DNA from: Kryptolebias marmoratus
Lineage: Eukaryota; Chordata; Actinopteri; Cyprinodontiformes; Rivulidae
Length of the DNA stretch: 64,000 nt
Reading direction: 5' to 3'
NCBI RefSeq assembly: GCF_001649575.2
Contig: NC_051440.1
Location: 17,696,977-17,760,976 of the forward strand
The notes under the pieces were generated by a model. It was not told where the DNA came from. It worked only from the letters and a program-made list of their open reading frames with translations, and ran no database searches. Positions 39,340 through 50,725 of the stretch are shown piece by piece (position 1 is the stretch's first letter; each line of letters begins with the position of its first letter). Both the position numbers and the translations under genes were made by a program.

Positions 39340-39700
39340 TCTAAACCTTCTAGTTTTAATTTCTCCTAAAATGCTTGTGACTTGTATCATCTCCATTTCC
39401 CGAGGCCCGGTATAACACTAAAAACACGGGCAGAAAGGGTTGCGTTTATTCGCCATCGCCACGAACGCACACATCCCTGTGTAGAGATAATAAATTAAGC
39501 CTCTTTGATTTTTGCATCAGCTTTATAAAAACAAGCATCACATAACTGAATAGGAAAGGAATCTTGCAATTAGGAAATGCGGAGACCTTTGAAGTGAGTA
39601 AGTGTATAATAGGCCTTTTGATGCGGGAGTGTTTTTATTCTCCTCGGGGTTTGGTATTCACTTTGATTAAAAGCCTTTTTGTTTGGCAATATTCTAAAAC
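39340..39700. promoter_or_regulatory. Candidate conserved non-coding element
   Basis: About 360 bp of unique sequence with CpG-containing patches (TCGCCATCGCCACGAACG) between AT-rich motifs (GATAATAAATTAAGCC, TGCAATTAGG, TATAATAGGCC, TTGATTAAAAGCC). No repeat and no open frame. It resembles developmental enhancers in composition only. Confidence 0.28.
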
Positions 39701-40819
39701 GCCAACCATTTTCAAGTGTTACAATAGTTTTCTGTAAAAATACAAGAGATTGTGTATTTATCTTGTCTCTCAGCAACATAAAGCTGTTTTCTCTTGTAGG
39801 AAGTCACACAGAAATGGTATTGTTTTATCATTAAAATGAACTGACAAAAAAATGAATGTAGAATTTACAACCAGGGGGAAAGGCAGGGGTCACCATCTGA
39901 TATGTTTATTATTACTGTTGTTGCACTTTTCATACTCAAACACATTCATTACAGCCGAGCGCAGTCGTTTAAGCACCATTTACATGATCTGCCCTGTCTG
40001 CTGATAAGGTCATGCTTCTGTTAAAATGTTACACAAATCTGAATAATAGGATTCTCATCATGCATCTTTAGCACGCTGGCGCCTGGTAATAGCCTGAAAC
40101 AGTCTCGTTGGACGACGTAATAAATGCATCACGTGACCTCAGCAAAGGCCGGCGGGTCAGAGAGCCGCAGATTGTCAACGGACCACTGGTGTGACAGAGA
40201 ACAAATGATGCCTTGTAAACAAATTGAATTATTACTTTAATTCATGCAGTCTGATTCAATTTAATGAAAGAAAAGTCCTTCACAAGGGAACGGAGGAAAG
40301 GAGGAGTGACACCGAGGAGGGAGGGAAGAAAAAGAAGAAGAGAAGGACGTGGTCACATAGCTTTTCCCACCATCACTTTGTCCCCGAATGTCTTTGGCTC
40401 CATCAAATGAACGTAACAGCATTAACAATCCTGATTATCTCACAAGAATGTGAGTTGCTTTCTCAAGACACTGATTATTCCTTTTGCCTCTTATCTAAAC
40501 ATATTAAGATTGTGATGAATTGAGTTCGTGCTGGCTGACCTTCTGCCTTGGCACAAACTGAGGGACAATAAAGGAGGAGACACGTTTGAATTTTTTAAAT
40601 GCACAAACAGAACGTGACAGAGACATTAAGAGATGTTTAGACTGTTGCACAATGGCAAAAAATGCACAAACTGAGGAGGCATAAACAGGCTGAGACCACT
40701 TAAGAATCAGCTGGGGACACTTAAGGAGAAAATTTTGTTTCCTTTTTAAAAAGTAAGGTTGTGTTGTCTGAGTAGTCAGTGTGTTGATTGCAGCAGAGTT
40801 CCAAATTATCTTTTTCATT

Positions 40820-41527
40820 CGGCTGTTCCCTTTTCAGGGGTCTCCACAGCGAGTCATCCTCCTCCATCTAGCTCTGTCTTCTGTGTCCTCTGTCCTCCTT
40901 CCAACCACCTTCATGTCCTCTCTAACTGCATCCATATATCTCCTCTTTGTCTTTTTCCTGGCAGCTACATCTCTAACATCCTTCTACCAATATACCCACT
41001 GTCCCTCCTCTGCACATGTCCAAACCATCTCAGTCTGGCCTCTCTAACTTTATCTCCCAGTCCTTCAACCTGTGCTGTACCTCTGATGACCTCATCCCTA
41101 ATCCTGTCCATCCTCGTCCCTCCCGAGGAGAACCTCAACATCTTCAGCGCTGTAACTCCAGATGTCCTCATACAACACCACAGCTCCACAAAAGACACAA
41201 TGAAGTTCTTTCTGACCCTCTCTGTACTTCTCCATCAACATCCTCAAAGCAAAGATGGCATCTGTGGTGCTCTTCCTTAGCATAAAACCATGCTGCTGCT
41301 CACAAAAAGTCAGCACTTGTCCAAATCTAGCTTCCATAACTCTCTCCTAGATCTTCATCGTGTGACTCATCAGCTTAATTCCCCTGTAGTTGCTACAACT
41401 CTGTACATCAGCTTGTTCTTAAAAATAGGCGCCGTCACACGTCTCCATTCCTCAGGCATTTTCTCACTCTCAAAAATGCCATTGAATTTTTGAGTCAAAA
41501 ATCTCACTGCCATCTCTATCAGACATT
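40820..41527 (-). mobile_element. RTE-type LINE remnant with internal deletions
   Basis: The minus strand encodes pieces of a non-LTR reverse transcriptase. In order they are KMPEEWRR, a frameshifted SCSNYRGIKLMSH segment, a stop at 41347-41349, then QHGFMLRKSTTDAIFALRML and YREGQKELHCVF. A deletion then removes the segment before ELWCCMRTSGV, and a second deletion removes the catalytic palm with its YADD-type box. The C-terminal part, KMLRFSSGGTRMDRIRDEVI through VREARLRWFGHVQRRDS, follows directly. The 3' end lies near 40820, where the plus strand reads CCCTTTTCAGGGG. The clade is most likely RTE, from memory of the RWFGHV tail. It is dead, and in the same strand sense as WWOX. Confidence 0.85.
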
Positions 41528-42761
41528 TCTAACACGGCCCTCACAATTTACTCAGTTTTGGAACCGGCATGAGAGATACACTGGCTTGTGCTCCCTAGTG
41601 GCTGGTTTGAAGTTCAAAAATATCTCAGTTTGAAAAGCCTGGGAAAGAGTCTAATGGCTACTCAAAGCAATGCCAAAAATGTATTTCTGCAATCTATAAA
41701 AGGAAAAAAAAAAACTAAAATTTTTCAGTAGTTTTAGCAAATTTTGTTGTACTACATATTCTAACATCCTGCTACTTTTACATCAGACTATTTTTTAACT
41801 AAACTTCCATGTTGCTGAGAGTACAGAGGCTGCTGAGGGTAACCTGTCACTGATCAGCTGCGTCTAACAGGAAGTTCTTCTGTCTCTTTAAGCATCAGTT
41901 TTTCCTTCTTATTATTTAACTCATTTGCCTAAGCACTTATTTCTCTTTAATGGGCCCTGCTCTGAGTAGCTGCTTGTTTTACTCTCCAATGAAATTTCTC
42001 ATTGGTTTTTAAAATTGAGATTAAACTGATCACTCTCTACTGCAGGTTAGATACTGACTACTCACAATATCTACACACAACCCTACTTAAAATAAGTAAA
42101 AATTAAATAAATTAATTAAAACATCCCTTTAAATTGGAAAAAAAAATCCAAAATATGTGTAAGCATCTTGTAATGGGCAAATGTAATATACTTATCACTT
42201 ACAGTCCATCTCATAGCCTTTAAAAATCTGAATTAAACACCAGTATTAAGACTGGTCTAAAGCTGCATTAGCCCTCTCCTCACTTTGCTCCTTAATTCCA
42301 TCAGAGTAATCCCACGTTATTGCCCTCTAACAGTACCCTAAACGGAGAATAAAAAGTTTGCTTCCCTCTAGCAGTGTATTACCAGGAAACAACAGGCCCT
42401 CTCCTCATTAAGTTATAGATATAAATGCTCCAAAGCATGAAATTACCCCCGAGCCTCCCTCTCCAAATAACCTGGTTTGCAAACAAATGATCCGAGCACA
42501 AGCAGTAAAAGGCAGATTATTAAAATAATAGGAGGGATTTAAATTTGCATCCTCAGAACAATTCAGCAAAGGACTGTGCAATTACTCCTCCCCTCCTCCT
42601 CTGCTCATTCCACCTTTCCACCGGCAAGCCCAGCATCCCTCACACTTTACTGTGTCCATCTGTTCTTTCTAAGAGACACAAGCAGGTTCTGGTATCTTGA
42701 GGTGTGTTTGCATTTGTGATCAAATACAGATGCGTGAGTGTTTGGTGTTTTTCTTAACCTT

Positions 42762-42779
42762 AAAAAAAAAAAAAAAAAA
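42762..42779 (+). repeat. Poly(A)18 run
   Basis: Eighteen consecutive A in intron 5. No recognisable retroposed body precedes it. Confidence 0.85.
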
Positions 42780-43699
42780 CTAAATAATTTGCACCCTTAT
42801 AGTTAGTTATTTGACTTGGTCCTCTCCCTAACTCCTAACAAAGTATTTCTCACATGCTATGATAAATACCTAACTTTATCCTGAGACAATAACAGTCCCT
42901 CCTCCTATACTGAAGTAAATGGGGAGAGACGAGAGTGAGGTGAGCAGGAACGGACGAGGCAAAGGGTGCTCAGGTCTGCATTACCTCTGAGTTATGGCCT
43001 CCATTTGCATCTCAATCAGCCTCTTTAGAGAGCCCACCACCTTTGTAACACCCCCATCACACCGTAGCCACCCCAGGTAATCAGGGAGATTTAGGGGGAC
43101 TGGCAGCCTACTGTGGGCACCCGCTGGCTGGGGTTTGCAGCTCATTCTCAGCCCCTGGTCTCACTAAGGGCCCTCTGGGCCACATCCAAACACTGGAGAA
43201 TGGCAGCACTTAACAAGACTGAGGGAGACCAAGATCGACGAGCGGCAAGAACAGGCCATAAAACAGAGGGAAAACAAAGCACCCGTGTGATTGTAATAGA
43301 TCTTCCAGCATAGATGTCTGCATAGAGCTCTGTATCGCTGCCTCATTATAACAGGAGAAAAAAGAACAACTTGAACTTGTGACCTCAGGTGAGAACATTT
43401 TATCTTAGAGCGAGGATGGTTCTGACACCCTCCCACTGCACCCCTGCAGCAAAAACCAGTTGGTAATGGAAGTACCTGCACCACACACACACAGCTACAT
43501 GGTGTGATTTGCAGAAAGCAAATGCTCCACTTGAGAGTTGCCTCTCTAGTTAGCGCTGTCTCATGGCTGAACCCTGCTAAGGTATTATTACCTACAGTGA
43601 GCCCTATTGATATTGTGACTCCGGCATCTGTTCACCTCCTTGTTACTGCCTGGACCACAGTACAGTGTCCTATCTGACTGTGTGCATGGCTTGTTTTAG

Positions 43700-43729
43700 T
43701 GTGTGCATGTGTGTGTGTGTGTTTGTGTA
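43700..43729. repeat. (TG)n microsatellite, imperfect
   Basis: A TG tract interrupted by TGCATG and TTTG, in intron 5. Confidence 0.85.
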
Positions 43730-45284
43730 TCTAAGACCTCAGGGCTGCAGAGTAGTCACTGCACACAGAAGAAGACAACAGGCTAAGGAAGCTAATAGAG
43801 AAACATTCAACACACCAGAGGCCTAATCAACTGTGAAGGACACGTACCCATAGGTCCAAATCCCTTCCTTACACAAACACTCAGGCCTTCCTTTCCCACT
43901 CTAATCTCAGTGATACTCAACACTGCCTACAATCATACCACATTGCACAAAATCTTTCTTAGTAAACCTTGTAAAAAACAACAATAAAAGACAGGGTGAG
44001 ACTGAAAACTAAACTTTAACTGCAAATACAGATGGTTCAGGTGAGCAGAAGAAAAAAAAGGTGTGTGTGTGTTTGGTGGGGGTGGGGTGAGGGGGGGTTG
44101 ACCAGGGAGAGTGAGAGCTGAATGTGGAGAGATCCAGGATGAGGAGCTGAGCTTCAGTTATCAGAATCAAATATTAGTGGGGGGAAAAAACTGGGAAGTG
44201 GGCAACATTAATCAAAGTGTTCACCTAGTGGGCAGCCATATGGCAGATCAGCACGCCAACAGAGCAAACTTGCTGATCTTCAGTAACCGAGTGCAATTAA
44301 TTCCACTGGCTGCATTCATCTCTCCCTCACACGTTGAAGGAAGGGAGGTTGAATAAAAAGAGAGGGAACAGAGGAGGGTTTGTTATGGCTCTTTACTCTT
44401 CCACCTCAACTCTTTTTTTTTCCTCTTCTTCTTCTTCTTTTTTCTCTCACAGAGCAGAAGAATCAAACCTGGGTGATGAATGAGGTGGACACAAGGGCCT
44501 CAGGTAGCTCCTGTGGCAATGCTGAGGGGAGAGATGTGGGGTGGGACATAAAAAGTGAGAATTAGGAAGCTAAGAACAGGATACATTGGTGGGGAGAGAA
44601 TTATCCTATTTCTAAGATTTATCCTTAGCTTTTGTAAGGCTTAAGAAGCTTTTTTATGTTTCTTTAAATTATCTTCAAAGACTTTTTGTCAAATGAACAC
44701 TTTAGTTTAAACCTTTTTCTTGCCTCTGTTTAGCGACTGCAAGACAAATTATTAAGGTGAAAGCAAAGCAGAAATGTAAAAGTCAAGAATCCACCACAGT
44801 TAGTTTAAGACACGTTCAAGAATGCAAGCAAAATATTAAATTGTATTATTGTAGCTTTCTCAAGGTAGGACAAACACAACATGGTGCCATTTTCCCACTT
44901 TTCAAAGCTAATGTTTTACTAATTAAAATCTTTGAAGACGATTTATAATTTTGTAAATCGTCTTTGCAGTTGAGTCACAAAAATATGCAGATTACTCTCA
45001 AACTCTTAATAAATTTAGATTAAAGTATTTCTCTGGAACATTAAACAAATTACAATCTTTTTATTGATAATATATCATGTCATTAAAATGTAAATTAAAA
45101 TAACATGATAATGATAAGTGACGTTCCTTTCAATCGTGACTCTTTTTTTTTTTAAAGATAGCAAAAAAAACTTCATATTAAAAAAAAATGGTAAAGAAAA
45201 CACGCAGACCACACAGACACCATCGTGCCTCTCATCCCTCTTTTGTTTTTTTTGTGAAAAATTTGCGTCTCCCCTGGCACTTAA

Positions 45285-45620
45285 TACAAACTCATTTCCC
45301 TTAGCCTCAATTTAGTAAAACTGACTCCTCCAAATGAGGGGTGAATGTGTAGTATTCCCCCGGCCCTCCCAGCTATCTCATCCTTACAAATATACTGCAA
45401 ATGCTATCTCATGTCCATTTGTAAGTCAGCGCATCCCATAGGCCCAGCCACTATACCACCCATACCAATAACATAAATGACTGTGGTGGACGGCTTCATT
45501 AGGGCAGCAATGCCCCTCTGCCCCCCCGTAATCAGGGCATTTTCCTCGTTCACAGTGGGATGCCACTTTATGGTCCAAGCGGGGCTCTGTTAATGAGGAC
45601 GAGCACATGTCTGCATTGCC
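45285..45620. promoter_or_regulatory. Candidate conserved non-coding element
   Basis: About 330 bp of unique sequence of balanced composition inside an otherwise AT-rich, homopolymer-laden stretch. Motifs include CTCAATTTAGTAAAAC, ATGCTATCTCATG, CATAAATGACTG, GGCTTCATTAGGGC and GTAATCAGGGC. The sharp contrast with its A/T-run flanks is the main reason for listing it. Confidence 0.28.
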
Positions 45621-46599
45621 TGTCTAGTCAGTTTTGCAATATCTGTAGCTTGGACTATTATAATCACATGGTTTTTTTTTTGATGAGTTATACTCATTAT
45701 AAATCAAATACAATAAAGTCATAAAATAACAAATACAACCATCAATTATTAGAAGAAACATTATTATTTAGCAAAGCAACTAAATTGCATTTGGGAATGA
45801 GAGAAATTTTTTTTAGATGTCTTAATCTCCAACGAGACTACTCACTGTGATTAAAGGAACGTGGCTTTAAACCTGTATGATCACTGCTGAATTACAGCAA
45901 ATGTCACGCCAAATTCTGTTCCAAAGTTCCCACAAATGCTCTGCTTTTTCACATTCTGCTCTCGGCCCACTCAATCTTCTCAATCCCCCCTCTCCACACC
46001 TCTGATCCCTCGCTGTCCCCGACTTTCCTTCTTTCCATCATCCCCTCTTCACTCCCAGGCCTCGTTGACATTAACCTGGAGCACTCACATTTTCCCATGG
46101 TTCTCCGTGTTACTCTCCACATGTCAGAGCAGGAGGCTTTATGGCCCACATCCATCAGCGTCACATGCCAGGATTTATGGGAGATGGAGTCCAAACTCAA
46201 TAGCTCTGAATCAGTCTTGATGAATCCGACCCCTGGGCCGCTGTGTGATTTAATACATGAGCATCTTAGCCCCTCACCCCCACTCCTATGTCCGCCCCTC
46301 TGCTCACTTATATTCTGCTCCCCCCTTTATCTCTCGTGATTTTTCTCCTCATCACATCAGTTCAGTCTTTCCAGTTGGCCCCAGGTGTCTCTTCATTGTC
46401 ATTCATTCACTAGAATAAAGGGCACTAAAAAGTTTCTTCAAAACATTTAAAGATCTGAGAACATCAAGCAAATTAATCCACTAAATATGAAAGGGAATCA
46501 ACCGTTTTCACACAACATGTGAGTACAAGTTTGTGGCAAAATGCTTCATTTTAGTTCATAATGTGGCAGAAAAACAAAAAAACAAACAACATGTGTTCA

Positions 46600-47075
46600 A
46601 AGTCACACCTTGATCGAAATCCCACTTCTCTTTAGTGTACAAGAACTATTTTTTAATTCTATTTCTTACACTTTGCTAAAGCAATTTTTGCTCTCGACAG
46701 AGTTATGGCCGTTTTGATCAACCTTGAAAATGATGTTATGCACGACACTGTTAGGTCACACAAGATGTGACTGCGTTCAGAAAATGTGTTGAGGATGACT
46801 TTCAGCTACTGCCACTCCAAATTTTATCTCTAAATCTCTAAAATTGGCTGAGTTATAGACATTTTTGTATGCTAAGGTCGCTTAGTTGTGGGGGCCACCG
46901 AGAATGAGGTTGACTTCAAACATTAATCAGTTGCAGATGTACATCTAATGATTATGTTTTAATTTTATTAATATCTATCCACTGATTGATGAGATATTTT
47001 GCTAATACCAGACAAACAAACACACACACATACGGGCACACAAACATTATTGCCTTCTGTCGCGATCGATAAATA
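46600..47075 (+). repeat. Probable interspersed repeat of unknown family
   Basis: The block starting near TCAAAGTCACACCTTGATCG and ending near TTGCCTTCTGTCG matches, from memory, a dispersed teleost sequence. That sequence carries 'GAGTTATGG', 'GACTGCGTTC', 'ATTTTATTAATATCTATC' and an ACAGACAAACAAACACAC-rich tail. Neither terminal inverted repeats nor coding capacity are evident. The family name and exact limits are not known to me. Confidence 0.4.
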
Positions 47076-47538
47076 TGGCCTCATATCAGACAAGCTTCAG
47101 TCAACTCCAATGAAACAAACTCAAGAGAAACCCAGCTTTATAAGCCTACACAGGTACTCCTGCTAACCTATGACAGGAAAATCAGTGTTTGGTAAAAGAA
47201 CTTAAAAAACAGTAATTTACTTAAATATTCCTCAAGTTTTGACAGGCCCAGGATAAAAAAAATTAAAAAGTGTCCAACTCCGGTGACAGCACAAACTTAG
47301 AACAAACCAAAGTTTGAGCCACCTTGCTTCGATCTCACGGTCCACAGCAGAATTAATCAGCAGAGCCGCGGTGGTCTACATATAGGACTGTGACTTAGGG
47401 AGTTAGTGGTCAGAGGTTAAGCTGTGTTCATTGGTTTACAGCAGGCTTTATTACAGCGTTATTTGATATATTTACCAACCCAGTTCACCTTCGAAACCTG
47501 TTTCTTTATAGAGCTGGTTTTCTAAAAGTTGTTCGGTA

Positions 47539-47556
47539 TACACACACACACACACA
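47539..47556. repeat. (CA)n microsatellite
   Basis: A short CA tract. A second lies at 47700-47719. Confidence 0.85.
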
Positions 47557-47699
47557 TCTACACAAACACACTTCTCAACTGGAGGATGTGAAATAATATT
47601 GCCCTGCGGCCCCCCAAACAGGTCTGAACCCTAATAAATGCTTTACACTCTGAAAGAAACAGTGAGGTAGCTGCGACACCTCTGAGCCTCCCTCGGCGT

Positions 47700-47719
47700 T
47701 CACACACACACACACACAC
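47700..47719. repeat. (CA)n microsatellite
   Basis: About ten uninterrupted CA units in intron 5. Confidence 0.88.
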
Positions 47720-48621
47720 GGAGCTGAGGCTGGTCACAGGTCAGGAGAGCTCGTAGCTCTCTGTGGTAAAGGGGAGCATAGCCGCTTGAACCTGTAATAT
47801 GCTCCTCTCTCCCCAGGTGCCACTTGTTGGGGTTTTAGTGCAGGGGAAATTACACCTGCTCTCTGTGTGTCAGTGCCGGTCTCAGGCTGAAACTGCACCC
47901 ATAAACACACAGCTAAACCTGAGCGGGGACTCAAAAGGAACCGCACAACAGATGAAGCACACGCAAGTCTTCCAGAACACCACTGATCAACAAAACATTT
48001 TTCCGTTATGTGATTCACGCATCATTAAAATGCAGGCTTGGAAATAAAAGCAGCCCATACAGCACTAACAGATTAACAGCCCTACTCTCCATCCGCGATT
48101 CCTTTGGGAGAGCCGGCTCAGTGGATGAAAAGAGAAACGGATATGACCTGGCGTTTCCATCCAAACAGCAGGTGTGGTGTAAAAATAGCTCAACATGGGG
48201 GTTTTATTTATACTGTAGACACAAGATCAATAAAGCCATGTAAGATTTGGATACATTATTTCTGTACTGTAGGTCTGAGCTTTTGCACGTGTGCTGGCTT
48301 AATCACGGTTAAAACGGGGTTTGGCTTTTTAATCATGAAAATGTACCACAAAAATAAACACAACATCTAGCCTACTCTGCAAGTCACCTGCGAGCTGAAA
48401 GATGATCACTGATATGGGGCAGGAGAGAATGAAACTAATAAAAAGGCAGTGTATCACAAGTATCGCAGTTAAGCTCGAGTCACGTGGCGGCAACTACGCC
48501 ACAACTGTGGTGTTCTCTAAATGAATCCTTCTCGTCCCGTGCTTGATTTATGGACCTGTAAAAACACACGTTGTTTTTAATCTACCGCTGCCTGAATCTG
48601 CTTCACTAATGAAATGTGGTT

Positions 48622-48662
48622 CTGTGTGTGTGCATGTGTGTTTGTGTGTGTTTGTGTGTGTT
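48622..48662. repeat. (TG)n microsatellite, imperfect
   Basis: A TG tract with TGCATG and repeated GTTTG interruptions. An oppositely oriented CA tract lies at 48827-48844, so the two could pair as a hairpin across about 165 bp. Confidence 0.85.
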
Positions 48663-48826
48663 TGATAATTATGTAGCTGCTGAAGTCTGAGGCTTTGAGC
48701 ATGAATTTTCTTTTCTGATAAATATGCATCCAGTTACACAGACTGATTAAGTTGTAAACTAGTGTTAACTCAGTGTCAAACCACATACGAACACACAGAT
48801 ATGCATACTTATATGTGCACATTTAT

Positions 48827-48844
48827 ACACACACACACACGCAC
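48827..48844. repeat. (CA)n microsatellite
   Basis: A CA tract complementary in sense to the TG tract at 48622-48662. Confidence 0.85.
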
Positions 48845-49774
48845 AAACATGCACACAACTTCCCAGAAACTAATGATAGCCATGCCTGGAGCGGAGTTGT
48901 TTGAGAGCCTGAAGCAGTTTGCTTGTATCAATCCTGTCTGCAGAGAACTTACTATAAACACAAAACAAGGATCTGAGGCTCAGTCACAACAGAAAAATAA
49001 AATAAATGAAAGAAATCTAATTTTATTAGAGTCACAAAACATTATTTGAGGGAAAAGTTTGTATAATTCTTCTCAAAGAAGCTACAGTACAAGCTGGCAC
49101 CAAAAATGTTTTTAACCTTGTAGATATTTCATTATTCTTTTACATCAAATGTATCAAACTATTTCATAAGTCCTAAGGGTAGACAAACAGAACTCATTTA
49201 AACATATGACCTCATGATCCACACTGTCATTAATTGAGAAAAAAATAAACAGTTGTTTAGTTTCAGTGGTTACTAAACACGTTTAGTTGGTTATTTCAAA
49301 TACTAAAAAGAAAGGTTCCCATCTTTTTGCCACTCGCAAGCTGTGGAATGTTCTATATTTAATATTTCTTTTTGCAATAGATGAAAAACTTGATTCTTGT
49401 TCTCCATGTGTAGGTCTTTGTGAAAATCTGATGACGTTTTCTGTCATATTAGAGCAGAAATATAACAGGACTTTAAAGGGCCTGTAAGCAACTCTGCATA
49501 CTGATGTTTAGTTAAATAATAAAAACAAGCTAAAGCTACACATTTATGGTGTAAAATGTAATTAAAAGTTAATAAATTTATAATTTTTTTTTTAAATGCC
49601 ATATCTCACCCCAACTTCATCTATTAAAAAAAATTGTTTTACTCTGTTTTTTTCTCTTCTTTTCCCCAACTATATGTGTTAAATGCATTCAGACATGCAT
49701 TCTTCCACTCATTAATTTCACATGTTATGCAGAGTTTGTTCTTGATGGATTACAAAAAAACTCTTCCGTGAATC

Positions 49775-50725
49775 GCTATGTTATCGTGGTGGAGGACTTT
49801 GTGTGCCTGAATGATCCTGGGAGCTAAGCTGTTGGGAGCAATTTGTCCCAGTGGGGTCTTCCAAGACAGACTGGTCCTGGGTGACAGGCCAGACAGAGCG
49901 GTTCAAAAATACTTGTATGGATAAAAGACAGCAAGGAACTTGATGTCCCTTGCCTGGATGTGGGTTACCGGGGTCTCACCCTGGAGCCAGGCCTGGGGGA
50001 GGTGCTCATTAGTGAGTGCCTGTTGATGGGGCCTCTACCCATGGGGTAGAGCTCAGCCTGGATGAGCTACATGGGCTCGCCTTCCTGTGGGCCACACCTC
50101 CTGCAGGAGGGGCTATATAGCAGCCGAAGGCAGGGGCCTTGGTGCTCTGACCCTAGCTTACCAAAGCTGGCTCATGGGATGTGGAATGTCACCTCTCTGG
50201 TGGAGAAGGAGCCTGAACTGGTGCGTGAGGTTGACATATACCAACTAGGTATAGTTGGGCTGACCTCAACGCACAGTTCAGGTTCTGGGACCAATCTCCT
50301 TGAAAGGGGGTGGATCTTATTTCACTCTGGAGTTGCCCATGGTGAGAGGCACCGGGCTGGTGTGGGGCTACTTATAGCCCCCTAGCTTGGGACCTTGGCA
50401 TTAGATTTTTCCCTGGTGGATGAGAGGGTAGCTTTTCTGCACCTTTGGGTGGGGGAACAGGCTCTCCCTGTTGTTTGTGCCTATGTGACGAACTGCAGTT
50501 CAGAGTACCCAGTCTTGTTGGAGTCCTTAGCGAGGGAGCTGGAAGATGTCTGGGGAAGACCCAGGGCATGCTGGAGAGACTATGTCTCTCAGCTGGCCTG
50601 GGGACAACTTGGAGCCCTCCTGGAAGAGCTGGAAGAGGTGATTATGGAAAGAGATGCTCAAGATGCTGTCCCCGAGATCCAACTTTGGAACAACGGACGG
50701 ATGGATCCACAAATACCATATACAT
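49775..50725 (+). mobile_element. Internally deleted LINE: 5' region, endonuclease start, C-terminal tail
   Basis: The plus strand carries a LINE 5' leader (about 49775-50177), then the start of the polyprotein (MWNVTSLVEKEPELVREV at 50178). Next comes the first part of the AP-endonuclease domain (IVGLTSTHSSGSG, GVAHGERHRAGVGLLIAP). A stop at 50383-50385 interrupts it, and the same frame resumes (VDERVAFLHLWVG, VVCAYVTNCSSEYP). Around 50550 the frame jumps straight from the endonuclease part to the C-terminal tail (GRPRACWRDYVSQLAW), so the rest of the endonuclease and the whole reverse transcriptase are missing. The 3' end shows a degenerate GATG-type tail (GGACGGATGGATCC). It is in the same family as 15748-15990, non-autonomous and antisense to WWOX. 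Confidence 0.85.

Noticed and set aside
40759..41280. 173-codon plus-strand open frame
   Set aside because: It is the antisense shadow of the LINE remnant at 40820-41527.
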